DNA of 64,000 nucleotides, from contig WSYJ01000092.1 of NCBI GenBank assembly GCA_020186115.1, forward strand, positions 284,001 to 348,000, written 5' to 3'. Shown piece by piece: positions 8,957-19,282 of this stretch. The first letter of the stretch is position 1, and each line of letters opens with the position of its first letter. Below the pieces are notes generated by a model. The model was not told the origin of the DNA. It worked only from the letters and a program-made list of their open reading frames with translations, and made no database searches. The translations under genes and the position numbers were made by a program. The DNA is from Histomonas meleagridis (taxonomy: Eukaryota > Parabasalia > Tritrichomonadida > Dientamoebidae).

Positions 8957-11830
8957 TTAAAACTTTGCTAATGCCTTTATCTTAAACAGTATACTTCTCA
9001 ACTTCTCTATCGGTATCTGTAACATGTTCATTTCATCTTCTTCGATCATTTCAAACACATCGATACTTGCTGTACATATTTTTCCGTGTTTAATTTTGGG
9101 GTGCACCATCATTCTTTCCTGCGCTTCCAAAATTTTTTCTGCTGCAATTTCAGCATCTGCAACAATTGCAAAATCCTCATCTTGTTCAATAGCAGTTAAA
9201 CACCCAACTTCGCCCATTAAAGTCACGTAATAAACAGATGGACTTAATGGCGAAGGTTTCAAGATTGATGTCACTGCTTCATTAACGTTAAACGAAGCTA
9301 ATTTTATCATTAATGACGTTGTAGGCATGAACACACCTCTTTCGAGTGGTTGTGACATATTCCAAGGTGTACCAGCGATTACATCGTCAGGTAATTTTAA
9401 GAATGTAATCATTCCAAATTTATCCCCAACCACAATTATTTCCTCATTATATATTGCCAACGAAGTTAATTGTCGTTGCTCACAATCAATTGCTATTAAA
9501 GCAAGTCTCACAATCATTCCATCTTTTATTTTTGGCTCAAAGCAAAAAACCGATTGTAAACGGTCTCCTATCAAAAAGTACTTTCCCCAAATTTCAATGA
9601 AAGCGATTTGAGTGTGGAAAGAAGCTAACGAGTCCTTACCTGCACACCATTTCCCATCGGTATGCTTTAGGATATGTAAGCGCTTACCTACGCCCACTAA
9701 AATATAATCGTTATAACGAGCTAAAGAAAATGGAAGTTGAGGAAGTTCGATAGATTGTACACAATGAAGTGCTTCATCCAACAACATCAAAACGCCCAAA
9801 TTATCATTTCGAATGAAACCTGCAATGATTTCATTCGGATGTATAATTTGCGCGGATAAAATCCCTAAATTTCCTTCGATTTTGTTATTACGAATAAATG
9901 ATATAAAGTTATTGTTGATATGTGATCTACATAATGTATATATTTCATTATTCGATTTGATGACTTTTCGTGGCGTTGTTGGTAATGGCATCGAATTTAT
10001 TACCAAATCAATGTCAATTCTTTCTAATGTTATTAACTTTAAATGATTAGTTTCATCAATGAGATAAAATGAATGATCTGAATTAACTGTAATTGCATTT
10101 ATTTTTGGTATGTTTATTTGTAAAATAGAATTTCGATCAATAATAAATGTTTTATCAGAAGAAATTAATAAATTATCACCTATAGATGTAATAAGTGATG
10201 GACTATTATTTGAATAAACTATAACGCGCGTGTTTGGATAATTTGGCTCTGAAATATTCCATTTTAAGACATAACAATTTTGTAATGACGCATAAAGTTC
10301 ATTTGTGTTTGGTAAAAACACTAACTCATTAATCGTTGATGTTAATTGGACTTCAATATCAGGCGGTATTAAATCAAAAGCATATAATGATAAGGCTGAA
10401 TTGCCGCCATTAGTATTCTTTGTCGCAATTGCTACAAGATCACTACAAAGTTTAAGTTTATATGCATTCATAATTTCCCGATCAGTTATTACTACAAAGT
10501 CATAATTAAGAAGAATTACATGCATGCCCTTAGTGATTATTGCAATGCATTCATCATTAGCATCCGCTGATATGATATCATCATCAATCTTAAATACTTC
10601 TGTTGAATTAAGTTTCTTAATACCTCGTCGATGAACTTGAATAACATCATTAGCAAAAACAGTCGGACTTTCAGATAAATTCATATCATTATCATTAAAT
10701 AGAACAAATGAACCATTTCCATTTGATACAATTAGAGCTTTATCGGTAACCGCAAAAAGCATTGAATTGTTCTCAAAATTTTCAATGCCGTCAAAATTTT
10801 CGACAGAATATGGTAACGAGTTTGTAACCCTTATCAAACGAGATAAATCATTAGTTCCACACGCTAAGATTAAATCATTATTATCAAAAATGGCATTTGT
10901 GACATGAGAGAAAAGGGGAAATGAAGTTTCTGAAGTTTCTGAAAAAACAAAACAATCACCAACTTCAGGTACACAAAAAATAAGTCCGCGAGGAAGAAAA
11001 TGAACAGATGATATAAGAGGCCTACTTCCTTCCTCAATTAAATTACTATTATGAGGATAAAACCTACAAAGTTTACCATTGACTAATTGAATAAATGCAT
11101 ATTCGTTTGATGGATGAGGAGTGATAAGAGAAATTGGGCATTCTAATGGAATTTCTTTGTTGTCTTCGAAATAAATTTTTGTGTCTGAAATAATAAATAG
11201 TGAATTACTTATCATGATAATTTTGTTGGATTCTATTGGTACTGGCTTGCGGTTTATCTCGGATTGAGAAATAACATCAAAGTAAAGAAGAGATTTACTA
11301 TGATCTGGAAGACTAACAAGAAATGCAAATATATTTGATGTTTCTGTTGGTGAAACAGAAAGAACAAGTATGTCTGTTAAATTAATAGATGTTACTGTAG
11401 GAAGAAAGTCTGAATTGAATTGAACTACAATAAGATTTTTGGTAAAACCAGAACAAATCAAATATTGCTTGTTTAAGCTCATAACACAATGTGAAATTGG
11501 AATTGAAGATGGAGCAAGACCTGGCCAAAGTAATCCAGTTCTTTCGCTTTTGAATGGAGGCGTTGCTTGGAGAACAAGTAAATGACATTCTGAAGTAATT
11601 GCAATTAATTTATCATCTACAGAAAAACACCACCTAATTGGAAGAGAGATTGGAAATTTTGCTATTGAATATAATTTTAAATTTTCTGGGTTATCATTTT
11701 GAACTTGGAATAATTGTGAATAATTTCGGAAAAATAGAAGAACTTCACTAAAACCACCTCCACTTGCTGGTAATACAACACTTGTATGAACTTTTTGCGA
11801 TCTAATTATGGTTTGGTGAAGAAACTTCAT
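8957..11830 (-). CDS. SF3B3-like (CPSF_A/DDB1 family) beta-propeller protein
   Basis: A 957-residue protein of the MMS1/CPSF_A family of multiple seven-bladed propellers, most like splicing factor SF3B3, which is part of U2 snRNP. The C-terminal third follows SF3B3 closely. VGVGKRLHIL appears, then an IEIWGKYFLIGD blade, then VVGDKFGMITFLKLP (SF3B3: AGADKFGNICVVRLP). Next come a YYVTLMGEVGCL blade like YTTLSGGIGIL and a short terminal helix. It is shorter than SF3B3 (about 1217), with divergent N-terminal blades, so CPSF160 or DDB1 are less likely alternatives. It starts 85 bases from the RPC5 gene on the opposite strand; an M3 promoter motif lies about midway. A U2 snRNP subunit fits the intron seen near 59 kb. 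Confidence 0.75.
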   Translation of the reverse strand: MKFLHQTIIRSQKVHTSVVLPASGGGFSEVLLFFRNYSQLFQVQNDNPENLKLYSIAKFPISLPIRWCFSVDDKLIAITSECHLLVLQATPPFKSERTGLLWPGLAPSSIPISHCVMSLNKQYLICSGFTKNLIVVQFNSDFLPTVTSINLTDILVLSVSPTETSNIFAFLVSLPDHSKSLLYFDVISQSEINRKPVPIESNKIIMISNSLFIISDTKIYFEDNKEIPLECPISLITPHPSNEYAFIQLVNGKLCRFYPHNSNLIEEGSRPLISSVHFLPRGLIFCVPEVGDCFVFSETSETSFPLFSHVTNAIFDNNDLILACGTNDLSRLIRVTNSLPYSVENFDGIENFENNSMLFAVTDKALIVSNGNGSFVLFNDNDMNLSESPTVFANDVIQVHRRGIKKLNSTEVFKIDDDIISADANDECIAIITKGMHVILLNYDFVVITDREIMNAYKLKLCSDLVAIATKNTNGGNSALSLYAFDLIPPDIEVQLTSTINELVFLPNTNELYASLQNCYVLKWNISEPNYPNTRVIVYSNNSPSLITSIGDNLLISSDKTFIIDRNSILQINIPKINAITVNSDHSFYLIDETNHLKLITLERIDIDLVINSMPLPTTPRKVIKSNNEIYTLCRSHINNNFISFIRNNKIEGNLGILSAQIIHPNEIIAGFIRNDNLGVLMLLDEALHCVQSIELPQLPFSLARYNDYILVGVGKRLHILKHTDGKWCAGKDSLASFHTQIAFIEIWGKYFLIGDRLQSVFCFEPKIKDGMIVRLALIAIDCEQRQLTSLAIYNEEIIVVGDKFGMITFLKLPDDVIAGTPWNMSQPLERGVFMPTTSLMIKLASFNVNEAVTSILKPSPLSPSVYYVTLMGEVGCLTAIEQDEDFAIVADAEIAAEKILEAQERMMVHPKIKHGKICTASIDVFEMIEEDEMNMLQIPIEKLRSILFKIKALAKF

Positions 11831-11872
11831 TTTTTCAGGTCTCTCTTTTGAGCAAAAATAACGGCTTCCAGA

Positions 11873-11880
11873 AACCGTTA
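11873..11880 (+). promoter_or_regulatory. M3-type Myb-like core promoter motif, shared divergent promoter
   Basis: AACCGTTA fits the published Trichomonas vaginalis M3 core promoter consensus [AGT][AG]C[GC]G[CT]T[AGT] on the plus strand, and its complement AACGGTT also fits. It sits 43 bases from the SF3B3-like ATG and 35 bases from the RPC5 ATG, so one site could serve both. A second ATAACGG core lies at about 11859-11865. Confidence 0.65.
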
Positions 11881-11914
11881 ATACATTTCCTATCGTCCCT
11901 TGGATTGACTATGT

Positions 11915-12985
11915 ATGTTTGAATTCCCAACCAAAATATCAATGCAGAGAAACACAGATGATGATGATCCAGTTGTTCAAGAAATTCCTATATTCAATTG
12001 CTCTGATATGGGAAGCAAAAGTTTTATTATGCAATTTCCATTAATTTCTCGAAAATCAACACTTCCAGGTGTTCAAATTGCTTCACATGATACTAACAAA
12101 GATACATATCATTTTATTGCTCTTCCAGAATCTGATATTTTTTCATCAAGTGAAGCCACCAAATATCTTATCGAAACACATAAAATTGTTATTAATCAAC
12201 CTTATGCAGTAGGAATTCTTCATGAAAATCAACTCCATCTTACTCCTATCACTCAAATCCATCAAGCACGTCCATCACTTCAACCCAATAATAATCTTGA
12301 TTCCATTCCTGGTGTTCCTATTGATTGGATGGAACTTGAGAATCCAAATGGCTTCATTTCATCAAGTCACGACGACATTTCATCCCCAATGTCAGCGACT
12401 ATGTTTCATAGTCGAATCACCGATACTCATTCAAGCATGAATCCTGAAATGTTTGAAAATGTTCCAGACGCTGTTATTAGTTCTCGACCGCCGAACGAAC
12501 AACTTTATCTTCGTATGATCAAAGACAAAACGATTTTCTTTGACGATGTTGTTAAGCAACTTAATCTCAAAGCGTACACATTCGAACTTCTTGATTCATT
12601 ATTACAATACGGGTATTATGTTCAAGGAAGATGGACCATTAAACCCGAGAAACTTCCCGAATCAATTCTTCCACGCGAATTACGTACTCCGCGTGCGTTT
12701 ATGATTGTTTTGTTTGCGCATTCGAAACAACTAAAAATTCAGCTTCTTCCAAAGTTCCTTCAAATATTCGGAATAACAAACGAAAGCTTGAAAAAGATTT
12801 TGGATGGAATAGGCATCAAGTTGAATGGCGGTAACTTGGTGGCGTTCAAATTTAAGCAAAGATTAACTTTCGAAGAAACATACCCAGAGATTGCTGAAAA
12901 GGCAAAAGCTGAAATATTGAAGCTGAAAGAAGCAATTTGCATGGCAAAGCATGACCAACACCTGTTTGATGAGTTCCTTAATTAA
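11915..12985 (+). CDS. RNA polymerase III subunit RPC5/POLR3E-like
   Basis: RPC5 (POLR3E, yeast Rpc37) pairs with RPC4 on the Pol III lobe and acts in initiation and termination. The N-terminal dimerisation domain shows DDPVVQEIPIF, exactly as in POLR3E, then MQFPLISR and later YAVGILHENQLHLTPITQ, corresponding to YAAALYRQGELHLTPL. An IHQARPSL segment follows. The C-terminal half is helical with winged-helix-like content (DDVVKQLNLKAYTFELLDSLLQYG). At 356 residues it is shorter than human POLR3E (708) but close to yeast Rpc37 (282). A shared M3 motif lies 35 bases upstream. ATGs at 11911 and 11915 overlap; only 11915 is in frame. Confidence 0.88.
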   Translation: MFEFPTKISMQRNTDDDDPVVQEIPIFNCSDMGSKSFIMQFPLISRKSTLPGVQIASHDTNKDTYHFIALPESDIFSSSEATKYLIETHKIVINQPYAVGILHENQLHLTPITQIHQARPSLQPNNNLDSIPGVPIDWMELENPNGFISSSHDDISSPMSATMFHSRITDTHSSMNPEMFENVPDAVISSRPPNEQLYLRMIKDKTIFFDDVVKQLNLKAYTFELLDSLLQYGYYVQGRWTIKPEKLPESILPRELRTPRAFMIVLFAHSKQLKIQLLPKFLQIFGITNESLKKILDGIGIKLNGGNLVAFKFKQRLTFEETYPEIAEKAKAEILKLKEAICMAKHDQHLFDEFLN

Positions 12986-13439
12986 TTAACTGTTCATTGA
13001 TCAATAAAAATAATTATATTTTAATATAAGAAAATGATAACATTTCATGTCCAAGAAGAAAATCATATTTTGGAATTGAAATAAGTTTTAAATATTGCTG
13101 TGTAAAAAGAGGTACTAATACTACAAATCATGTTATATTTTTGAATAACATGTTTAGATTAAGAGTTTTATATGATGGAAATGACAAAAAAGTCATCACT
13201 ATAGATTCCAAGTATTTCATCTTCTCATTTTAATATCTGGAATTAAGTCATGAATCTTAACTTCAAATCATATGTGCTTCTAATAATAAAATTTAGGACT
13301 TAAGAAATTATACAGCACAATTTATATTTATATTTGGAATATTAAATTTTTATCTTTTTTTTCAATGTTTAAAACTTTAATAACATTAAAATTATTATAA
13401 TTAAAGAACTCAGCAAATTAGATACAATGTATATATTTA
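12986..13439. other. Intergenic, no gene seen
   Basis: About 450 bases of AT-rich sequence between the convergent RPC5-like and GYF genes. Nothing recognised. Confidence 0.5.
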
Positions 13440-14075
13440 TTAAATAGTAATATCATTGAAGTCAAAAGAGGAATCTGATAGGGAAAAAGAATATAGAGTC
13501 GTAACATTTCTCTCTTTTAGCTCATCATTAATTGCATGAGAGTTATTATCTATATTTTCTTCATCAAATGCTTTGCTAATATCAGGAAATACGACTGAAA
13601 TAGGCATAAAGCCATCATTGGAATTGGCTTTTTGTATTAACAATGAAGTATCAATGATCTTTTTATCAAGCCATCTCCTCATAACATTGGATGGATAAGG
13701 ACCATTGATATGATCCATTTGGTCTTTGTAATTCCAAAGTGTTGTCGTTCGCACATCCAAAACAGTGATTAAATTGTTTGGCAATGCCCCATTAGAACAA
13801 GTTGCAGAGCCTTCTTGCTGCTGTTTTTGTGAATGATTTTGAGTAATTATTGAATTAAATTTACCGATGAGTGATGAATAAGTCATTAATTCTGGTATTT
13901 GTGGGTTTCTTTCGAATATCATTATAATATCTGGAAGAGAATAATTAATGTTTGTTGATAATTTATAAAATTTGAGGAGTTCCTCAATAGAATATTGTGG
14001 CCCTGGCATGCTCATTTCATCATTAGAATAACTACTGGATTCATCATCTTCTGCGAGAACTGAAAACTTGCTCAT
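13440..14075 (-). CDS. GIGYF-like GYF-domain protein with an eIF4E-binding motif
   Basis: A 211-residue protein with two recognisable parts. Residues 28-34, YSIEELL, are a canonical eIF4E-binding motif Y-x4-L-hydrophobic and sit in the same N-terminal place as the YGREEML motif of GIGYF1/2. Residues about 112-170 form a GYF domain, the proline-rich ligand binder: LWNYKDQMDHINGPYPSNVMRRW holds the W-x-Y, GP-Y and M-x-x-W positions in family order, though the later GYF signature is degenerate. GIGYF proteins recruit 4EHP and CCR4-NOT to silence mRNAs, so translational repression is the likely role by inference. It is far shorter than animal GIGYF, with low-complexity acidic and Gln stretches. 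It lies on the same strand as the Rab gene, 69 bases beyond its stop. Confidence 0.72.
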   Translation of the reverse strand: MSKFSVLAEDDESSSYSNDEMSMPGPQYSIEELLKFYKLSTNINYSLPDIIMIFERNPQIPELMTYSSLIGKFNSIITQNHSQKQQQEGSATCSNGALPNNLITVLDVRTTTLWNYKDQMDHINGPYPSNVMRRWLDKKIIDTSLLIQKANSNDGFMPISVVFPDISKAFDEENIDNNSHAINDELKERNVTTLYSFSLSDSSFDFNDITI

Positions 14076-14144
14076 TCTTTTGTCATTAACATTTTCTTTT
14101 AATTTGATTTGGCATAAAATTTACTGTTTATTGAAAAAACAAAA

Positions 14145-14708
14145 TCAGCAACATTTGCTTTCATTCGGAACTGGAGCTGTTGTTTCGATAACAGGCGATA
14201 AGTGCTTTAAAGGAATTAATTCTGCAACAGTTTGAAATAGTTCATCAATTCCAATTCCATCCTTCGCAGAAACAAAGGTCATTTCTAAGTTATTCTCTCT
14301 TGCCCAAGAAAAGGCTTCATCACTATGAATTGCCATCGGCAAGTCGGATTTATTTCCAACAATAACAATCACACAATCATCAGGAACATTCTGTCTAACC
14401 TCATCTAACCACACCTTCATGCCGTCAAAACTGGTAGGATTAGATAAATCAAAAACAATAATTGCTGCTGAAGCATTTCTTGAATACATTGGCACTAAAC
14501 TTCTATATTTTTCTTGTCCTGCTGTATCCCAAATGTTTATGTTGATTTTACCATTTTTTGTTGCAATTGATTTGGTAATAAAAGATGCGCCTACTGTAGC
14601 TTGGTGATCTGGAAAGAATGTATTCTTATGGTACCGCATAACAATGCTAGTCTTTCCAACAGACGAATCTCCTACAACGATTACTTTGCGCTCTGGGGAT
14701 TTGCTCAT
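14145..14708 (-). CDS. Rab family small GTPase
   Basis: A complete 187-residue Rab GTPase, length typical. The nucleotide-binding motifs are intact: G1 GDSSVGKTS (residues 13-21), a G2 threonine in QATVGASF, G3 WDTAGQEKYRSL, G4 NKSD, and G5 SAK. The C terminus ends NESKCC, a double-cysteine geranylgeranylation site. The effector region ATVGASF and the loop WDTAGQEKY-RSLVPMY-RNA put it near the Rab5/Rab21/Rab22 endocytic group, but trichomonads have hundreds of Rabs, so the subfamily is only a guess. It would direct vesicle docking at endosomal membranes. Confidence 0.93.
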   Translation of the reverse strand: MSKSPERKVIVVGDSSVGKTSIVMRYHKNTFFPDHQATVGASFITKSIATKNGKININIWDTAGQEKYRSLVPMYSRNASAAIIVFDLSNPTSFDGMKVWLDEVRQNVPDDCVIVIVGNKSDLPMAIHSDEAFSWARENNLEMTFVSAKDGIGIDELFQTVAELIPLKHLSPVIETTAPVPNESKCC

Positions 14709-15009
14709 TTTTTATATTTTTACTTTTTGAAGTAATAACCGATACAACCTCCTTTCTCACAATTCCAAATGAAACAGTTGAACAATTTGACACTGATATT
14801 TCAGACCTCATTTTGAGGCATCCGATATAGAATTCAATGGCTAGATGATCGTTTTCCACTGAAAAACTGCCATCGATATGTTGAAAGTTCCATCGCAAAC
14901 AAAAGCATTGCTACAGACATTTTCGAAGAGTGAAATTCATAAACTATTATATAGGGTCGAAGAGTTTTTCGTTTATTTTTGTTATTTTTGATATCAAGTT
15001 ATCTCAAAA

Positions 15010-15570
15010 ACATTAAATCTTTTGATTTATAACGATCGTTTCATTTGTGCGTATTATGGTAAAGAAATTGGTGTAAAAGCTGAAGTAAAATGTGAATATA
15101 ATAACAATATAGTCGTAGTATATGAAATGGTTTGCTATTCCCTGCAGATCTACATATGATTTGTGATATATTCTTATCATAAAGAACTCCATCATTTTCA
15201 TAATAATAATTTATATTGTCTTTAGATACATTTATACTTTGAAGATTTGTGCAATCATAAAATACATTTGATCCATTTAAATGAAACTGATTTAGGAATA
15301 ATAATATTTTGAAATGAAATACTTGAATAAAATGCAGAGATTCCTATTTCTTTAACACTATCTCCAATATTAACCTTTAACAAATCCAAACATGATTCAA
15401 ATGCATTCTCTGAAATCTGATTGACGCTTTTAATGATGACATATTTAATTAAATTCCTATAACTCTTAACATATTTAAAAGCATAATCATTAGATATTGT
15501 AGATATAACAGAATCAAAGTTTTGGAAGGTGTATGTGAAAAATATTATAATAAAACATGTATACATATAT
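15010..15570 (-). pseudogene. BspA-like leucine-rich repeat gene remnant
   Basis: Translated pieces show LRR_5 repeats of BspA-like surface proteins: ISENAFESCLDLLKVNIGDS and VKEIGISAFYSSISFQNIII, followed in another frame by the typical DGVLYDKNISQII insert. The pieces lie in different frames and no C-terminal membrane anchor follows, so this is a truncated and frameshifted copy. An N-terminal hydrophobic stretch (MYTCFIIIFFTYTF) may be the old signal peptide, giving a start near 15566. Related loci occur at 20.2, 25, 46.9 and 62.6 kb. Confidence 0.75.
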
Positions 15571-16504
15571 TCATTCTTAGATTTGAATTTGAATGTATTT
15601 TTTGATTAAAAAATTGTTTATATAGTTTGATTAAAACATCCTTTGCTTCAACGAAATAGCAATAATTTTAAATAAAAGTAATATTGTTATATAGTTTAAT
15701 TGTAAATAAGACAAAAAATTGGGAAATAATTCTAAATATTTACACTCAAAAAAGAGAAATACATTTTAATGCTGTTGTGGATAAAAAAAAATTAACTTTT
15801 ATTTGATAAGTCAACAGGAAATATAAAAAGGATGAATATTGTGCAAATAACATAATTATTTGGAATATTTAAGTAATGATAATTATTATGGAAAGGATCG
15901 AAAGTCCAAATAAACGGCATCAAGTTATTCATATCTAAAAGAAAATTCCGATAATAAAGTTTGAAGGGTTTCTGTCAATTTATTTTTTTGATAAAATAAA
16001 CCACTTAAAAATCAAACATTAGATTACCACAAATTTCAAAACCGAAAATTGTTCATTATGAACAAACCGCTGGAAAAACATTGATGGTTGTCGTTATAGG
16101 AACTTTCTCTGTTTCGACAAATATGCATATACATATATTTTTTGATTTTAATTTCTGCGTTGATGAATTATTTGGAAAGTCCTTGAAAACAGAACATTGA
16201 AATCTTGATTTACTAGAAAAAATTCCAAAATAATTTGAAACCAACGTGTATGCAACAATTCTAGTAAGACATCAATTAAGTTTGTGCATTGCATTTATCA
16301 GCTCGTAGTGAATGCGACTATAACCTATATAAGACATTAAGTTATATTTTTCTCAACATTTTTTTCTAAAATTTCCCCTTCTTTAATTCTTGTATCTTAT
16401 GATAAATTTTTATGTATTATTATCTTTGAAGTAGCAGAACAAACAATAATTCAATGTAATGCACGTTTATTTTACACTTTTTTTACACCAAAAATAACGG
16501 ACAA
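15571..16504. other. Intergenic, no gene seen
   Basis: About 930 AT-rich bases upstream of both the BspA remnant and the CFAP251-like gene. Nothing coding was recognised. The last 60 bases carry ATAACGG near the CFAP251 start, which only partly fits the M3 motif. Confidence 0.5.
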
Positions 16505-19240
16505 ATGTCAGCACGCCCCCTTGAGCAATCTGCTCTATCATTAGAATGGGTTTTAGGGGCAAACACATCGATTATAAACGGGGTAATTGATCTAAAAGAC
16601 GATCAAAGAGATTGTTTCTTTTATCCATGTGCACATACAGGTGTTCTATTTAATTGTGAAAATAATACACAAACTCTATTTTTAGGTCATCGCCATACAA
16701 TAACAGCAGTTGCAGTTACACAAGACAAGAATTATATTGCAACTGGTGACACTGGCGATAATTCTGCATTAATAGTCTGGGATTCACATACAGCATGTCC
16801 ATTATTCACAAAGTTTTCTCCTCATTCAAATGGTGTTTGTGCGTGTGCATTTTCACAGTCAGGTAAATATTTAGCTACACTCAGCAGCAATACAAATCCA
16901 CAGATTTTTGCAATTTGGGATTGGAACTCCAATGCTTCTTCTGATCCTGAACCCGCTGTTATTGTTGAAATTCCCTTTCCAGAGCAGATGAAATGTGTGC
17001 AATTTAATCCACGAGATGAAACACAACTTATTACCAACGGATCACATTCAATTATATTTTGGCAATGGAATACGTCTAATGATAATATCACATATTATTC
17101 ACCACCAGTTACATCACGAGATCTTAAAAAGCCAATTGGTAATCTTACATATTCTCGATATCTTCCAGAAAACGACGATGTTATCATTTCTACATCTGAA
17201 GGTTCTATCATTCAACTCATCCGTGATCCTTTTGCGCTGCATCAAGGATTAGAATCCGAGCATAAACCAGTCAAAATCATAAATCTTCACAAATCATCAA
17301 TTCAAACGCTCGAAATTCATGAGAATTATATAGTGACAGGAGGATCTGATGGATTTGTGAAATTTTATGACTTTCAATTTCGTTTAATTGCGTGGTTTGA
17401 GGATATTAAAGCAGGACCGATTACATCGATTTCATTTGCGACTACATCACATTTAAATAATACAACAGATAAAAGCAAATTTGTTTGCCAACCATTTATA
17501 GTCGCCACGTCAAATGCGTCAGTCATCCGTATAACGGATGCAGTCTTTTATTCCGTATTAGGCACTGATCAACCAAAAGTTTTATTAATGAATCATACCG
17601 GAAATGTTAAAGCGATGGCAGTTAATCCGAATGATGGACGTATTGCGACTGGCAGTGATTTAGGAGAATTAATACAATGGGATATTGTTAATCATACGCC
17701 AATTAATCGTGCATGTTATGATAAAATGCAAATTTCTGCATTATGTTATGTACCAAGCGAAGACTTTTTAGCAATTGGTTTTACAAATGGTTCAATTTTT
17801 ATAGTTACTACTGAAAACTTCGATGATGTATATCATCAACGAATCGCAAAAAATGTTCCGATTAGAAACATTCAATATTCAAGTGATTCATTATTTATGG
17901 CGATAACAATGGAAGATAATACATTAGCATTATTTCGATCATTAGATAAATTATCTCCAACAACACCAATGATGTCACAGCCACATGAAAATGATGATGT
18001 ACAAATGACTACAATTCAACAAGAAATGAAGAAATGGGAATACGTTGGGCGTCATAAAGCGCATTGGGATAAAATCACCGGACTTTCATTCATTGGTAAT
18101 GGATCAACAGAATCACCGCATCGATTATTTACCATTGGAAAAGATCGAAGAATTGTTGAATATGATTTTGCGAATTCCACATATTTGGATGGCGTTTTAC
18201 TTAAGATGCAAACGCAAATTGAAATGACGGCGAAACCTGTTTCTTTTATCTGGATTCGACAAGATAATAGATGGTTCTTTATTGTCGCTAATACCGAAGG
18301 AAAGTTACGATTATGGAATGGAGCTACAATGATATGTAGCTCGACAACATTAGCGCCTTCTTTCGGAGGTGACTTGATACATATGATATTTGTTGATAAT
18401 TCAAAACAAAAGTCAATAATATATTCAACAGATTCTTGTATATTAGGAATTGTTTTATATCCTTTAACAGGAAACCCCAATGAATCAATGGGATTAATAG
18501 CGCATCCTTTAAACATAGAAAATATTTTGATGTCAAGAGATCAAAGTAGAGTTTTAGTGTATAGTGGTGTCGATAATTATATCGGTATTTTTACTTCAAA
18601 CCCTGAAAACCTTGAAGCGGCTGCATTGCTAGCTGCTAGAGATGGTGACCCGTTCATACAAATGCTTGAAGGCGGTGAAGATGGTCCACTTTATCAAGAA
18701 ATCGTCGACTACTTTTATTCATCGCAATTAAGAGTGCAAGGAAAACTTACAGATAAGGCTCATGAAATCCCACAAGTTGTGCCGATTTCAGAAGTAGTCC
18801 CTTTAATGTGCGCTTTAGGGTTTTATCCAACCCAGTTCGAAGCTGATTTGATTAGAAATGAAATACAATATTCAAAGTTCTTGGAAACTAACGAAAAAAC
18901 TGAAACTATTGACTTCCAGACTTTCCTGAGGTTGTTTTTGAATCACAGACCTGCAGTGCCTCCTTCTTTAGATGACATTGAAAAGGCGTTTAAGGTTTTG
19001 GGCGCTGATGAAAACGGTTTTTTGAGTACCGAAGAATTGATAAAGTTACTTCAATCGTCAGGTGAACCGATGTCATCGGAGGACATTGAAAAATGTTTTG
19101 AAATTCTTGTCGGTCAACAACTGCCATCTCAAATCAATTCTTCTGAATTCGTGGAGACCGTTTTGGGTTTGATGTCGGAAGAAGAAGAAGAAATGTTAGA
19201 GACAAAAAGAGATGATGAATCACAAACAGACATAGAATAA
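16505..19240 (+). CDS. CFAP251/WDR66-like axonemal protein (WD40 plus EF-hand)
   Basis: CFAP251 is a subunit of the calmodulin- and spoke-associated complex at the base of radial spoke 3 in motile axonemes. The 911 residues begin with ALSLEWVLGANTSIINGVID and a WD40 series including LFLGHRHTITAVAVTQD and LATLSSNTNPQIFAIWDWN, as in WDR66. The C terminus carries the family-specific helical module: PISEVVPLMCALGFYPT, LIRNEIQYSKF, FLRLFLNHRPAVPPS, and an EF-hand-like pair around GADENGFLSTEELIKLL. The EF loops are partly degenerate. This gene shows that the organism has a motile flagellum. The C-terminal tail is acidic. Start is the first ATG after a T-rich stretch. Confidence 0.9.
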   Translation: MSARPLEQSALSLEWVLGANTSIINGVIDLKDDQRDCFFYPCAHTGVLFNCENNTQTLFLGHRHTITAVAVTQDKNYIATGDTGDNSALIVWDSHTACPLFTKFSPHSNGVCACAFSQSGKYLATLSSNTNPQIFAIWDWNSNASSDPEPAVIVEIPFPEQMKCVQFNPRDETQLITNGSHSIIFWQWNTSNDNITYYSPPVTSRDLKKPIGNLTYSRYLPENDDVIISTSEGSIIQLIRDPFALHQGLESEHKPVKIINLHKSSIQTLEIHENYIVTGGSDGFVKFYDFQFRLIAWFEDIKAGPITSISFATTSHLNNTTDKSKFVCQPFIVATSNASVIRITDAVFYSVLGTDQPKVLLMNHTGNVKAMAVNPNDGRIATGSDLGELIQWDIVNHTPINRACYDKMQISALCYVPSEDFLAIGFTNGSIFIVTTENFDDVYHQRIAKNVPIRNIQYSSDSLFMAITMEDNTLALFRSLDKLSPTTPMMSQPHENDDVQMTTIQQEMKKWEYVGRHKAHWDKITGLSFIGNGSTESPHRLFTIGKDRRIVEYDFANSTYLDGVLLKMQTQIEMTAKPVSFIWIRQDNRWFFIVANTEGKLRLWNGATMICSSTTLAPSFGGDLIHMIFVDNSKQKSIIYSTDSCILGIVLYPLTGNPNESMGLIAHPLNIENILMSRDQSRVLVYSGVDNYIGIFTSNPENLEAAALLAARDGDPFIQMLEGGEDGPLYQEIVDYFYSSQLRVQGKLTDKAHEIPQVVPISEVVPLMCALGFYPTQFEADLIRNEIQYSKFLETNEKTETIDFQTFLRLFLNHRPAVPPSLDDIEKAFKVLGADENGFLSTEELIKLLQSSGEPMSSEDIEKCFEILVGQQLPSQINSSEFVETVLGLMSEEEEEMLETKRDDESQTDIE

Positions 19241-19282
19241 TTGTCGTTACTATTATTTTTATTTTTTATTTTTTAATATATA

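Noticed and set aside
14647..14898. 83-codon minus-strand frame overlapping the Rab start
   Set aside because: Out of frame with the Rab gene and without protein-like pattern; shadow ORF.
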